The notes: generated from the sequence alone by a model not told the origin. Numbered from the stretch's first letter, positions 40,992-50,715 are shown. The stretch: DNA of 64,000 nucleotides from an uncultured Patescibacteria group bacterium (GCA_938041505.1 CALITC010000006.1:1-64000), one strand, 5' to 3'. Made by a program: numbers and translations.

Positions 40992-41978
40992 ATGAAACAG
41001 AGTGTACCCGAGCGTAAACACAGAGTATCAACCAAGCCAAAACAACCTCGTCACAGTATAGGTTCAGAATTTAGTCATTTTTTTAAGGGATTATGGCGAT
41101 TAAGATACCGAATATATGCTATAATAGTACTGATAGCCTTGGTTCCTGTACTCTATGCCGGATCACTTAACATCCCTCAAGAAGCAAAACTAGCTTTTGG
41201 CTTTACTACTCTACACAGCAATGCGATTTTTTCTACTGTAGAACGATCCAATAGCTCTCCTTTTACATTTGGAGATAATGTTGTAGCAATAAGTGAAAAA
41301 TTCAACTATTTTCAAAATGGAGAAAATATTCAAGATGAAAACATTGAATATCTATTTGGACAACTCAATCTCTCTGCTAATGAACAGATAAGGCTTTCCA
41401 AAGCAGCCCCCTTAGATCAACTAATAAGCTGCCCTAAAAATCCTCAATTGGTTAACACTCTTCGTTACCCTCAGTACAACATCACAACCCCAGTTATTTA
41501 CTCTGAATTAACAGATCTTTTTCAATCTAATGACGATGGAAGTATCAACTACCAAGCCCCTATCGAGGAAGACTTAGATCAAGGCCCTCTCTCGAATCCA
41601 ATTCAGCGTTTGTTAGTGGATGGTATTGTGCACATCGCCTTCACCGCCCAACCAGGAGAAATAGGAAATTCTTACATCGTAGGACATTCCTCCAACTTCT
41701 CCTCTGTTCAATCAGATTACAACTTCATATTTAAACCAATCGAGCGAGTAAGCCAACCAGGAGAAGAATTCTTCGTTTGGGACAAGTGTGGAAGAGAACT
41801 TAAGTTCAGTGTATTCGAAACCAAGTCTATTCTAGAAGATGATGTGCAAGAAGCATACAAGATCTTCCCAGATAAGCGTGTTGTGACCCTGCAAACCTCT
41901 ATCTTAGAGTGGGTTCCAGGCATTGGCTTCTACCCAACCAAAAGATGGCTTACTCGAGGTGAGCTAGTGCTAGATTAA
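40992..41978 (+). CDS. sortase-family-like protein with Ser in place of the catalytic Cys
   Basis: HIAFTAQPGEIGNSYIVGHSSNFS; RVVTLQTS where sortases have TLxTC; downstream KRWLTRGEL arginine retained. Confidence 0.8.
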   Translation: MKQSVPERKHRVSTKPKQPRHSIGSEFSHFFKGLWRLRYRIYAIIVLIALVPVLYAGSLNIPQEAKLAFGFTTLHSNAIFSTVERSNSSPFTFGDNVVAISEKFNYFQNGENIQDENIEYLFGQLNLSANEQIRLSKAAPLDQLISCPKNPQLVNTLRYPQYNITTPVIYSELTDLFQSNDDGSINYQAPIEEDLDQGPLSNPIQRLLVDGIVHIAFTAQPGEIGNSYIVGHSSNFSSVQSDYNFIFKPIERVSQPGEEFFVWDKCGRELKFSVFETKSILEDDVQEAYKIFPDKRVVTLQTSILEWVPGIGFYPTKRWLTRGELVLD

Positions 41979-42026
41979 AATATCGATAATATTGACATTA
42001 TCGCCTGAATCAGCGAGCATGCTTGC

Positions 42027-42506
42027 ATGTTATCTGATGAATTAGTTCAAATTATCAAATTTGGAATGGTGGGAGTGTGGAATACAGTATTTTCGTTAAG
42101 TCTTTTCTGGATATTTTATAAAATCTTCAAAAAATCATTTAAAACCAACATATTACCATTGATACCCATCAAGATTGAGGCGATTTCGCAAGCGTTATCA
42201 TTCATAATTGCAAACATAGTTTCGTATTGGCTTAACTCAAGGTTTACTTTTGGCAATACCAGCGACAGTGGAAGCAGTTTCGCCCTGTATGTGCTTATTT
42301 CGCTAATTTCCATGGTTATTTCGAGCGGCATCATGCAACTCTTCTCAACTAAACACAACTTCAAGAAGTTCTCTACTCTTGCGATCAAAAAACTACCTTC
42401 GTACACACCCAAGTACGATCATTTTGTCTTCTTAGTCAATATTTGCAGTATTGTAGCGGTGATGATCATCAACTACCTAGGCTATAAATACCTAGTTTTC
42501 AACTAA
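42027..42506 (+). CDS. GtrA family membrane protein
   Basis: IIKFGMVGVWNTVFSLSLFWIF...ANIVSYWLNSRFTF. Confidence 0.85.
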   Translation: MLSDELVQIIKFGMVGVWNTVFSLSLFWIFYKIFKKSFKTNILPLIPIKIEAISQALSFIIANIVSYWLNSRFTFGNTSDSGSSFALYVLISLISMVISSGIMQLFSTKHNFKKFSTLAIKKLPSYTPKYDHFVFLVNICSIVAVMIINYLGYKYLVFN

Positions 42507-42552
42507 AAAAAACTATCGATAGATAGGTGAGTAATTATAATATTACAAACTA

Positions 42553-43944
42553 TTAAAACTCTTCGATATCTCCATTCCAACCGCCGGTGTACAAACCCTC
42601 AACATCTACACGCGCATAACCATGAGCACCAAAGTGATCACGCTGTGCCTGGATAAGATTTGTTGGTAAGTGCTCAGAAAACATTGATTGAAGATAGTTG
42701 TAAGTAGAGTGAATAACAGGTTTTGGCGTAATACCTTTGTACATAATCAAGCGTAGATTGTCCATATCTGCATGAATCTCCTTAAATAGTTTTTCTTTCC
42801 AGTTCTTATCTTCTTCCCAGAACAAATTCAACATACCAAGCATTTGAGATCGAATAATGCACCCGCCTTCCCAGATCCTTATCACTTCTTTCATATCGAC
42901 ACCCCAGTTCTCTTCTTGATTAGCTTGGTAGATCAGATCCAACCCTTGCAAATAGGAAGTAAGGAACATCAGCTCCATGGTACGATACAGAGGAGTTTTG
43001 AGATTCTCGTGGGGTTTCTTAGGAACCTGCTGCTCATCCATAATATCTAAACCTTTTAGAAAAGACATATTCCGAGACGACTGTGTACGCGCGATCACTG
43101 CAGCTGCGATGTTAGGCACTGCAACTCCGTATTTGAGAGCTGCTTCTACAGTCCACCCTCCTGTACCTTTTGCTTTGGCAACATCTTTGATTCTATCGAC
43201 CAAATACCCAGTACCTTTGGTATCCTTTTTACCTAGAATATCTAGAGTAATATCCATTAAGAAACTCTGTGTATTCCCATAGTTAAGACCACGAAAAACT
43301 TCTTGGATCTCTAAAGCACTGTGACCAAACGAGCGAAGCATATCATAAATCTCTCCAAGACCTTGCATCATAGCGTACTCAATACCGTTATGCACCATCT
43401 TCACAAAGTGACCGCTTGGCCCAGATCCAACGGGAGTTACGCAAGGGTGTCCTTGAAAATCTTTAGCTGCCACCTTTTCCAAATACGGCATAATCTTCTG
43501 AAGCGTTTCTGAATCCCCGCCTGGCATAATACTAGGTCCATGGAGAGCTCCATCGGCGCCCCCACTAATTCCACACCCTACAAAGCCTACTTTACCAGCC
43601 AGCTCCTCTTGCCGGCGAACAGTATCATGCCAATTAGAGTTACCGCAATCAATTATCACGTCTTCCTCGCTAAGCATCGGTAAAAGTTCTTTAATTACTG
43701 CATCTACGGGATATCCACTCTTTACGAGTAGCATGATTTTCTTAGGAGACTCTAGACTTTCCACAAACTCTGCTGTAGTCTTGTATCCATGAACTCGATC
43801 CGCACCTTTATCCAAGACATGTTGCGTCTTTTCCCAACTGCGATTATAGATTGCTGTATCATACCCTTTTGATGCAAAATTGAGAGCAAAATTACCTCCC
43901 ATTGTACTCATCCCAATTATGCCGACGTGATTAGTTGATGTCAT
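42553..43944 (-). CDS. gnd: 6-phosphogluconate dehydrogenase, decarboxylating
   Basis: VGIIGMSTMGGNFALNFASKGY; GCGISGGADGALHGPSIMPGG; FVKMVHNGIEYAMMQ. Confidence 0.96.
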   Translation of the reverse strand: MTSTNHVGIIGMSTMGGNFALNFASKGYDTAIYNRSWEKTQHVLDKGADRVHGYKTTAEFVESLESPKKIMLLVKSGYPVDAVIKELLPMLSEEDVIIDCGNSNWHDTVRRQEELAGKVGFVGCGISGGADGALHGPSIMPGGDSETLQKIMPYLEKVAAKDFQGHPCVTPVGSGPSGHFVKMVHNGIEYAMMQGLGEIYDMLRSFGHSALEIQEVFRGLNYGNTQSFLMDITLDILGKKDTKGTGYLVDRIKDVAKAKGTGGWTVEAALKYGVAVPNIAAAVIARTQSSRNMSFLKGLDIMDEQQVPKKPHENLKTPLYRTMELMFLTSYLQGLDLIYQANQEENWGVDMKEVIRIWEGGCIIRSQMLGMLNLFWEEDKNWKEKLFKEIHADMDNLRLIMYKGITPKPVIHSTYNYLQSMFSEHLPTNLIQAQRDHFGAHGYARVDVEGLYTGGWNGDIEEF

Positions 43945-44056
43945 ATATATGTTACCTAAGCTAGTAGCTAATCTTTGTCAACGAATCCAAAGCAAATTTA
44001 TAGAGTATGACAAAAAAAATAAGAGCTTTCATTGAAAAAACTCTCTTACTATTATA

Positions 44057-44128
44057 TGCCACGGCCTGGATTTGAACCAGGGACCTTTAGATTTTCAATC
44101 TAACACTCTACCACTGAGCTACCGGGGC
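44057..44128 (-). tRNA. tRNA-Phe (GAA)
   Basis: Cloverleaf with anticodon arm TTAGA-TTGAAAA-TCTAA; T-arm CCTGG-TTCAAAT-CCAGG. Confidence 0.85.
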
Positions 44129-44148
44129 GGGCTTAATGTTAAGCCAAC

Positions 44149-44255
44149 GTGGATGAAAGGAGTTGAACCTTTGACACCTGGGGGCAATACTAAAGAGGTA
44201 AGTATTAAGGTTTTCCTCCTTGTAAGTCCCAGTGCTCTACCAACTGAGCTACATC
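44149..44255 (-). tRNA. tRNA-like gene with a 45-nt anticodon loop; possibly Val(TAC)
   Basis: GTGGATG/CATCCAC acceptor; D-arm GCTC-AGTTGGTA-GAGC; CTGGG/CCCAG anticodon stem; T-arm AAAGG-TTCAACT-CCTTT. Confidence 0.6.
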
Positions 44256-44404
44256 CACAGGGCGAGAGTCAACGTGTACATAAATAAATTTAATTTGATC
44301 GGAATGTAACAAAATCAAGTTATTTTCATAATGTTGACTCTCATATTATAAAAAAATTTTATAACGTTTCTCAAGCTAAAATAATTTTTGAAAACTGTCA
44401 AGAT

Positions 44405-44515
44405 TCAACTTACAATACTGAACTCAATTACATCTCCATCTTGCATCATATAGTCTTTTTCCTCCATATTCTCTGACCATTTCCTTTCTCCAAGAAAGAG
44501 AAGATGTTTATTAAA
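44405..44515 (-). pseudogene. C-terminal remnant of a YchF-like GTPase
   Basis: Minus-strand LGERKWSENMEEKDYMMQDGDVIEFSIVS* parallels LGGRKQAMEKGKMNMEGKDYLMQDGDVVEFKIAG* of intact ychF. Confidence 0.75.
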
Positions 44516-44668
44516 CAAAAAAAACCCCATCTAAATATTTTGACGGAGTAGGAGAAAAATTAGTGCGAGAAATAGTGGATAAAGTTTGCATTTTAAGGTA
44601 ATTGAATGCAAACCAATTAACATTCCAATAGATTTATCGCACAGGCTCACAGTGATGATAGAGCCAAA

Positions 44669-44742
44669 GCACCTGGATGGACTTGAACCATCGTCACGTT
44701 GATTAAATAAGTCAACGACTCTACCAACTGAGTTACAGGTGC
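44669..44742 (-). tRNA. tRNA-Lys-like gene with 9-nt anticodon loop
   Basis: GCACCTG/CAGGTGC acceptor; GTTGA-CTTATTTAA-TCAAC anticodon arm; T-arm GATGG-TTCAAGT-CCATC. Confidence 0.65.
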
Positions 44743-44957
44743 AAACAAGCTGATTTGAAGAGTTGCATGCATCAGCTTGTAAACATAAATAATTCTGAAG
44801 ATATCTCACAATTCCTGCCGAATGCTCTTATCGATAAAGAGGAATTGGAGTTGGAAAGATTTATGTGTTTCTAATAAAACAAAACATGTTCATTTTGTCA
44901 ACACAAAGGAGTATTGATTGTGGTTACGACCTCTCTACCGCCTAACCCTACAAGTAG

Positions 44958-46013
44958 CTACCCAGCTATCTTAAACTCTACCACGTCCCCGTCTTGCATT
45001 AGGTAGTCTTTGCCCTCCATATTCATCTTACCTTTTTCCATAGCTTGCTTGCGACCACCGAGTTCTACAAAATCAGCATATTTGATAACCTCAGCTTTCA
45101 CAAAATTCTTTTCAAAGTCAGTATGGATCACCCCGGCACACTGCGGAGCACTCATCCCCTGCTTGAATGTCCACGCTCTTGCTTCAACTTCTCCAGCAGT
45201 TAGGTAAGTGGCTAAATTAAGGGTAGAGTAACACTCTTGTATCATCTTATCCAAACCAGTCTCCGCAGGCACTCCAAGCTCTACCCGCTCCTCTGAAGAC
45301 ATGTCTTGCAATTCTGACTCCAACTTCACATCCATTGCAAAATCACTTGTAAAATCAATATTTTCTCCATCAGTAATAATGTTAGCTAGCTTCAGGATCG
45401 GCTTATCTGTGAGTAAGTTAAGACTCTTACGGAAAATCTTAAGTTCTTTGTCAGCCTCCTCATCTCGGGGCACGGTATTGGCTGGATTACTGCTCTGCAG
45501 CTGCTGCAATATTTCTTGAGCAAGTACTATCTTCTGATCTGCCAGCTTGTCTTTGCCGCCCTTAAGCTCCTTCTCAAGACGCGGCAAAGCTTTCTCAAGA
45601 GTAGCTTGATCTGCCAAAGTTAATTCCAAAATCAGAATATCAAAATCTTCTTGCGGATCTACCCGATTCTCGACGTGCACAACATCATCATTCTTAAAGG
45701 CCCGAATCACCATCATAATCATATCCACTTCACGAATATGTGACAGGAATTTATTCCCTAGGCCAGCTCCAGAGTGTGCATCTTTGACCAGCCCCGCAAT
45801 ATCACGAAATTCAATCGCCGCATGTACCAGCTTCTGCGCATTGACTAGTTTACCCAAAGTATCCACCCGCTGATCAGGTACAGAAACAATCCCATCACTT
45901 GGCTCAATAGTGCAAAACGGGAAATTCTCCGCTGGCACAGAGCGCTTGGTTAGTAAATTAAAAAGTGTAGATTTTCCTGCATTAGGCAGGCCAACAAGTC
46001 CAACTGAAAGCAT
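44958..46013 (-). CDS. ychF: redox-regulated/ribosome-associated GTPase YchF
   Basis: VGLVGLPNAGKSTLFNLLTK; FRDIAGLVKDAHSGAGLGNKFLSHIREVD; TGS-type C-terminus. Confidence 0.97.
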   Translation of the reverse strand: MLSVGLVGLPNAGKSTLFNLLTKRSVPAENFPFCTIEPSDGIVSVPDQRVDTLGKLVNAQKLVHAAIEFRDIAGLVKDAHSGAGLGNKFLSHIREVDMIMMVIRAFKNDDVVHVENRVDPQEDFDILILELTLADQATLEKALPRLEKELKGGKDKLADQKIVLAQEILQQLQSSNPANTVPRDEEADKELKIFRKSLNLLTDKPILKLANIITDGENIDFTSDFAMDVKLESELQDMSSEERVELGVPAETGLDKMIQECYSTLNLATYLTAGEVEARAWTFKQGMSAPQCAGVIHTDFEKNFVKAEVIKYADFVELGGRKQAMEKGKMNMEGKDYLMQDGDVVEFKIAG

Positions 46014-46146
46014 ATAAATATAGGTTGTTAATATGGCATAAGCTAAGGGTATAATTTGGTTTTAGTCAAAGCAAAATCAAGAATTACTTGCAATCAATAT
46101 TTTTGTGTGCTAACTAATATATGAACTCACACACAGGTTTACAGCG

Positions 46147-46368
46147 ATGTTACCAACTGTAGAAATTACATGCGATGACCCAAATATAAATATCAGTGGA
46201 TTAACCAAAAGCAAAGATATAAGAATAATTTACTATTATATATCCAAAGGCTGTAAGGTATATATTAATATATTTGGAAGATACGCTGGACACATCTCAC
46301 AATACGAAGCACCGCACACTCCAGAATATCTAAAAGAAAGATATTTACAACTAGTTTACGCAAAATAA
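46147..46368 (+). CDS. hypothetical small protein
   Basis: 73-aa ORF. Confidence 0.4.
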   Translation: MLPTVEITCDDPNINISGLTKSKDIRIIYYYISKGCKVYINIFGRYAGHISQYEAPHTPEYLKERYLQLVYAK

Positions 46369-46498
46369 ATTTTGCAAATATTGGAGATTCTAACTGCAGC
46401 GACTATACTATGTAGGCGCTCTTTTTTATCAATTCCATAAGGAGTATTGACAAAAATATCAAAACGAGGTCTTATTCAATGTGAAATTACCTAAAAAT

Positions 46499-46575
46499 GG
46501 CGAAGTAGCTCAGTTGGTTAGAGCGCAGGACTCATAAGCCTGAGGTCGAGGGTTCAATTCCCTCCTTCGCTACCA
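46499..46575 (+). tRNA. tRNA with CAT anticodon (Met or lysidine-type Ile), CCA encoded
   Basis: Acceptor GGCGAAG/CTTCGCT; loop CTCATAA; T-arm GAGGG-TTCAATT-CCCTC; ACCA end. Confidence 0.88.
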
Positions 46576-46913
46576 TCGGTCAAAGACTTTCATGATTATG
46601 TTTTGAGCTTATAGCTCAAAAGCGTCATCATTACAGTCTTTGCCCTCACACCCCTCTCGATCTTAGATCGCCGGGGACCCCTACTTAGGTTAGCTCAAAA
46701 GCACAACTACACTAGTTCTTGCCCTCGTTACCCCACAAATTATCCCCAATCTGTGGGGCTCTCTTTATAGCTGCAATATTTCATCGGTTAATCTCTTTAC
46801 CCTTCTCGATCAATAATCGCCATAGACCACCTTAACTATAATTCAGATTTCGCAAAAAAGAAGCCTGAACTATAATGGTACAGGCTCTCGAAGTAGCTCT
46901 TTAAGTTAGAAAA

Positions 46914-47537
46914 TTAGCAGCAGAAATTGTATATTTCTTCTAACTCTTTTTCACCTATGTTTGTCGGCCAACCAGAAGTAACTTGTTGTTCAATCAGGCC
47001 AATTTCTGACAGAGCTTGGAATAATACTTCCAGATTTCTGTACATTAAATACACCATAATATATTTGGGTGGACATACCAGGGTTGAATACTCCTTTGCC
47101 TTGGTATAAAAACCTGAAGGTAAGTCGATTACAGCTACTTTATTCGCCGTTTCTCTAACACCTACATGATTATACTTTATGCTTTTTCTGAAAACGAAGG
47201 TGTAAGGCTGATGCATAACTGGTGACAAAACCTTTTCATCTACATTAGACCCTATTTCATTAATCAAATCAGGTCTCCCTAGTAGTTTGTAACAACGCCG
47301 CCAGCTACTTGTCTCCCAGTCTTGCCAACACAAAGCGCGGAGATTCACTACACCCTTGCCCATGCAAAGCCGGTATGGACTCAAGGCATAATCGGGATTA
47401 TAAAAATCCAGACTAATTTTTGAGTTGTAATCGTGATCTAGAAAGCAATCGCTAGGAACAATCTTTCGCTCAATATAGTTGTATTCTACTTTATCAGCAA
47501 AAATATATGGTTTTATTTTTTTAATCGCAGTTTTCAT
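46914..47537 (-). CDS. hypothetical protein
   Basis: 207-aa ORF. Confidence 0.6.
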   Translation of the reverse strand: MKTAIKKIKPYIFADKVEYNYIERKIVPSDCFLDHDYNSKISLDFYNPDYALSPYRLCMGKGVVNLRALCWQDWETSSWRRCYKLLGRPDLINEIGSNVDEKVLSPVMHQPYTFVFRKSIKYNHVGVRETANKVAVIDLPSGFYTKAKEYSTLVCPPKYIMVYLMYRNLEVLFQALSEIGLIEQQVTSGWPTNIGEKELEEIYNFCC

Positions 47538-47628
47538 TATTTAATTCAAAAAAAACAATTCTTTGAATATTACATATTAATACTATATTGTCAAACTAAT
47601 ATATTACCAGTCAATCAGCGATAATCAA

Positions 47629-48306
47629 CTATTTCTTATCAATCACTACCACAAATTCTCCTTTTTCAGTTATAGATTCGGTATCGATAGAACCTAATTC
47701 ACTCGAAATATATTCCTCGAATTGCTTAGATAATTCTCGTGCTATGAATATTTTCCTGGTAGGTTCCATAAGATCCTGGAGCTGAATCAAGGTTTTGCGA
47801 ATTCGGTGGACAGATTCGTAAAAAACTATCGGAATTTCGGATTCACTTATTTTGTGCAAAAGTGTTTGTCGGCCTTTTTTGAGTGGTAAGAATCCGTGGA
47901 ATGTAAAATCTTTACCCACTAAGCCACTGGCAACCACAGCTGGGACAAGTGCGTTCGCTCCTGGTAAAACAGAATACTCCAAACCTTTCTCTTGGAGCAT
48001 CCGAACAATCTCGAACCCAGGATCACTCAGCCCAGGCGTACCGGCATCACTGACCACAAGCACAGTCAGCTTGCCAGCGTTTCGCTCGTATAGATTCACA
48101 GCTTCTTCTATTTGGCGAAGATTAGTGCTTTGATTTCGTATAATATTAATAAATCGCGGCTCATTCTTAATGAGCAGTTTATCAAACAACTTAGAAGTAA
48201 ACCTTCCGTCCTCTACAAGCACAACATCAGCTTCTTCAAAAAGCCGAATTGCCCGTAACGTAATATCCTCCATATTCCCAATCGGCACTGGCACAAAATA
48301 AAACAT
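47629..48306 (-). CDS. rsmI: 16S rRNA 2'-O-ribose C1402 methyltransferase RsmI
   Basis: VPVPIGNMEDITLRA; VVSDAGTPGLSDPGFEIVR; LPGANALVPAVVASGL; FYESVHRIRKTL. Confidence 0.93.
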   Translation of the reverse strand: MFYFVPVPIGNMEDITLRAIRLFEEADVVLVEDGRFTSKLFDKLLIKNEPRFINIIRNQSTNLRQIEEAVNLYERNAGKLTVLVVSDAGTPGLSDPGFEIVRMLQEKGLEYSVLPGANALVPAVVASGLVGKDFTFHGFLPLKKGRQTLLHKISESEIPIVFYESVHRIRKTLIQLQDLMEPTRKIFIARELSKQFEEYISSELGSIDTESITEKGEFVVVIDKK

Positions 48307-48455
48307 GATTACCTATTAGCATCAATGCAATTTTTTGTAAAAAGAATACTCATCAGATATAAATCAATAGCAAAAACTATTCTACAATATTTGACATTTA
48401 TAAAAAAATGATATAATTATAGTAATAAATACTAGGTGTAATTATAATAAGAATC

Positions 48456-48780
48456 ATGAAAAATAGAGCTGTCAATGAAAAAACAAAACCTAATAAAATT
48501 CTATTATATATGGGAGGAATATGTATTGTAGGGGTATCAGTCTTCACCATCTTTTTAATTATAGCACCATCTTTTGTTTCCGATAATAAGTTAATATCTG
48601 AAATAGAAAAGTTTGGTTACAGTAACATAGCCATTCAACACAAAAGTCTAGCAGGAGCTCTTCTAGATTGTTACGGAGCTGGAGTATTTTAAAGGAAGTC
48701 TGCGTGGACAAGAGGTTAACTTGACTGCCTGTAAAGATATACTACCAGGTGACAAAACCATGTCTATTGGATCAAGATAG
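48456..48780 (+). CDS. small membrane-anchored hypothetical protein, probable +1 frameshift at 48687-48692
   Basis: Frame 0 ends ...CYGAGVF* at TTT TAA; the +1 frame continues KGSLRGQEVNLTACKDILPGDKTMSIGSR* up to a terminator. Confidence 0.5.
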
Positions 48781-48820
48781 GTCATTTACTTTTATAAAAA
48801 ATATCTAAAAATCACTAATC

Positions 48821-48855
48821 AAGCATCTTGCTCATATGCAAGATGCTTTTTTTAA
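48821..48855 (+). terminator. Rho-independent terminator
   Basis: AGCATCTTGC-tcatat-GCAAGATGCT followed by T7. Confidence 0.85.
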
Positions 48856-48931
48856 GCAATATTCACTAAAGGAATCTTTGACAACCCATAAAATATCTGA
48901 TAGCTTATGCCCACTACGTACTTCGTTATAA

Positions 48932-49480
48932 ATGATGAGAAAAATTGAATTCACTAATCTCAAAACTTCCGAACATTTATTGCTGTGGAATGTGTTACTA
49001 CAAAAATATCACCTCCCCAAGCCAAGGTACAGCCTCAATAACCATTCGCAAGTGTTGTTAAGATCGCTATACCAAGAATTTGACCTCTGGGATAGGTACA
49101 AATCAACCAGTACTCACCTGCAAAAGATAAACAACGCTATCTGCACAAAAGAAAAGAGAAAGGGTAAGACTACCTGCCTTATCGAAATTCCGAATATTTT
49201 TCGGATCACTCTGATTGCAAAAAGAAGAGATACAACTCTCTCAATAGAACTAGGAAACAATCTTGTTTTGGACGCAGAGAACGCAGGATTCATTAATAGC
49301 CTACGTCTATCAGCTTATCAATCTGAATATATAGACGAGGTAACAAAGCTTACAATACAAAAACTAATAAGTGGAGAAAAGATTATAAGCATGGATACTA
49401 ATCCAATCGCAAGCAACGAGTCAATTAACGCCTCTGATCCAAATCAATATACATATAATGCAACATGGGATTACGAATAA
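48932..49480 (+). CDS. hypothetical protein
   Basis: 182-aa ORF. Confidence 0.55.
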   Translation: MMRKIEFTNLKTSEHLLLWNVLLQKYHLPKPRYSLNNHSQVLLRSLYQEFDLWDRYKSTSTHLQKINNAICTKEKRKGKTTCLIEIPNIFRITLIAKRRDTTLSIELGNNLVLDAENAGFINSLRLSAYQSEYIDEVTKLTIQKLISGEKIISMDTNPIASNESINASDPNQYTYNATWDYE

Positions 49481-49549
49481 GTAACCTAATCAAAAAACAC
49501 AAGTCTCTTCAATTTTATAAGGAAGAGCTTTATTTTTTCCGATTTACAC

Positions 49550-50710
49550 CTAAGTTACACTCACCCACTCTCCAGCTTCGTTGTAATTCATGGAACGCGG
49601 CCAACCGGCGGCATTCCACACAGCATAGAAAGCTGGTTTCAGCATTTGTTTCAGGTTAAGACCATAATCTTCGAGCAGCACCTCAGGGACGATTAAGCCC
49701 GAGCGATCGATTGGCTGACTGTCATACCAATGAAAATCTGAAACCTTGCCCATATAAGCCCCTTTGACGTCGAGCATACTCAACATAATCAAGAACGGAG
49801 GTTCAATCTGGTGATGCCTCATAAAGCTAAACATATCCTCAATCTGCTCCACAACTTCGCGCTCATATTCAGGATTAATAAACGCTTTTCCTTTCTTGAA
49901 ACTTAAAAAATTACTTTCCACAATTTCCACAGCACCACTCCGAAAAACTTGAGCGTATGCAGAATCCGAATACATTAAGAACCCATCAAAATTAAACCGT
50001 TGATGTAACACCGAATCCCCAAAAACTTGACTCGGCAAAAATTCTGAATTTTGAAACTGTGAAATATCTACCTGTAGCGCTGGGTTATTGATCGACAGCG
50101 GCGTGATATGAATTACAAGCTTAGAAGATTCTTTCATCTCGGCCGGAACTTCTCCTGAGACCAAAGCCCCAAGTCTTTGCAGTCGAAAATCCCGAATATA
50201 GTCAAAATTCTGCTGCGATAAAGAAAACGCCACTCGGATCTCAGAAGCATCTAGTGGGTGCTTACCATAACTATTCCGCGAGAAGAACTTCCCATAGCTT
50301 TGGTAGCCAACCATGTGCGGCGAAGACCAGCTCCGGGGTACCCGGACAATCACCACATACCGATCTTTTTTGACTTCGATCGCCCGAATCTGTACCCCAT
50401 ATATTCGCGGGTCAATCCCATCTCTGATCATGTGTTCGTATTTGAGCAAATGAGTCTCAACATCTTTGATCTTCATCCCCACGATTCTGGATGGAACCCC
50501 GCGATTCTCTACCACACCATAGATCAGATCTCCCCCAGAAGCATTGGCAAACGAAGAAACATCAGCGAGAAATTCTTTCTTACTTCGATCGTTATCCTCC
50601 GGTAAACACCGCTTGTAATCGATATTTTTACTTTCACGGACTTGATTGGCCACCAACTCATTAATATCTTTGATACTAATCAAATCCAAACTTTTTTGAT
50701 ATAATGCCAT
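49550..50710 (-). CDS. AlbA_2/Schlafen-type ATP-binding domain protein
   Basis: ESKNIDYKRCLPEDNDRSKKEFLADVSSFANASGGDLIYGV. Confidence 0.75.
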   Translation of the reverse strand: MALYQKSLDLISIKDINELVANQVRESKNIDYKRCLPEDNDRSKKEFLADVSSFANASGGDLIYGVVENRGVPSRIVGMKIKDVETHLLKYEHMIRDGIDPRIYGVQIRAIEVKKDRYVVIVRVPRSWSSPHMVGYQSYGKFFSRNSYGKHPLDASEIRVAFSLSQQNFDYIRDFRLQRLGALVSGEVPAEMKESSKLVIHITPLSINNPALQVDISQFQNSEFLPSQVFGDSVLHQRFNFDGFLMYSDSAYAQVFRSGAVEIVESNFLSFKKGKAFINPEYEREVVEQIEDMFSFMRHHQIEPPFLIMLSMLDVKGAYMGKVSDFHWYDSQPIDRSGLIVPEVLLEDYGLNLKQMLKPAFYAVWNAAGWPRSMNYNEAGEWVSVT

Positions 50711-50715
50711 ATAAT

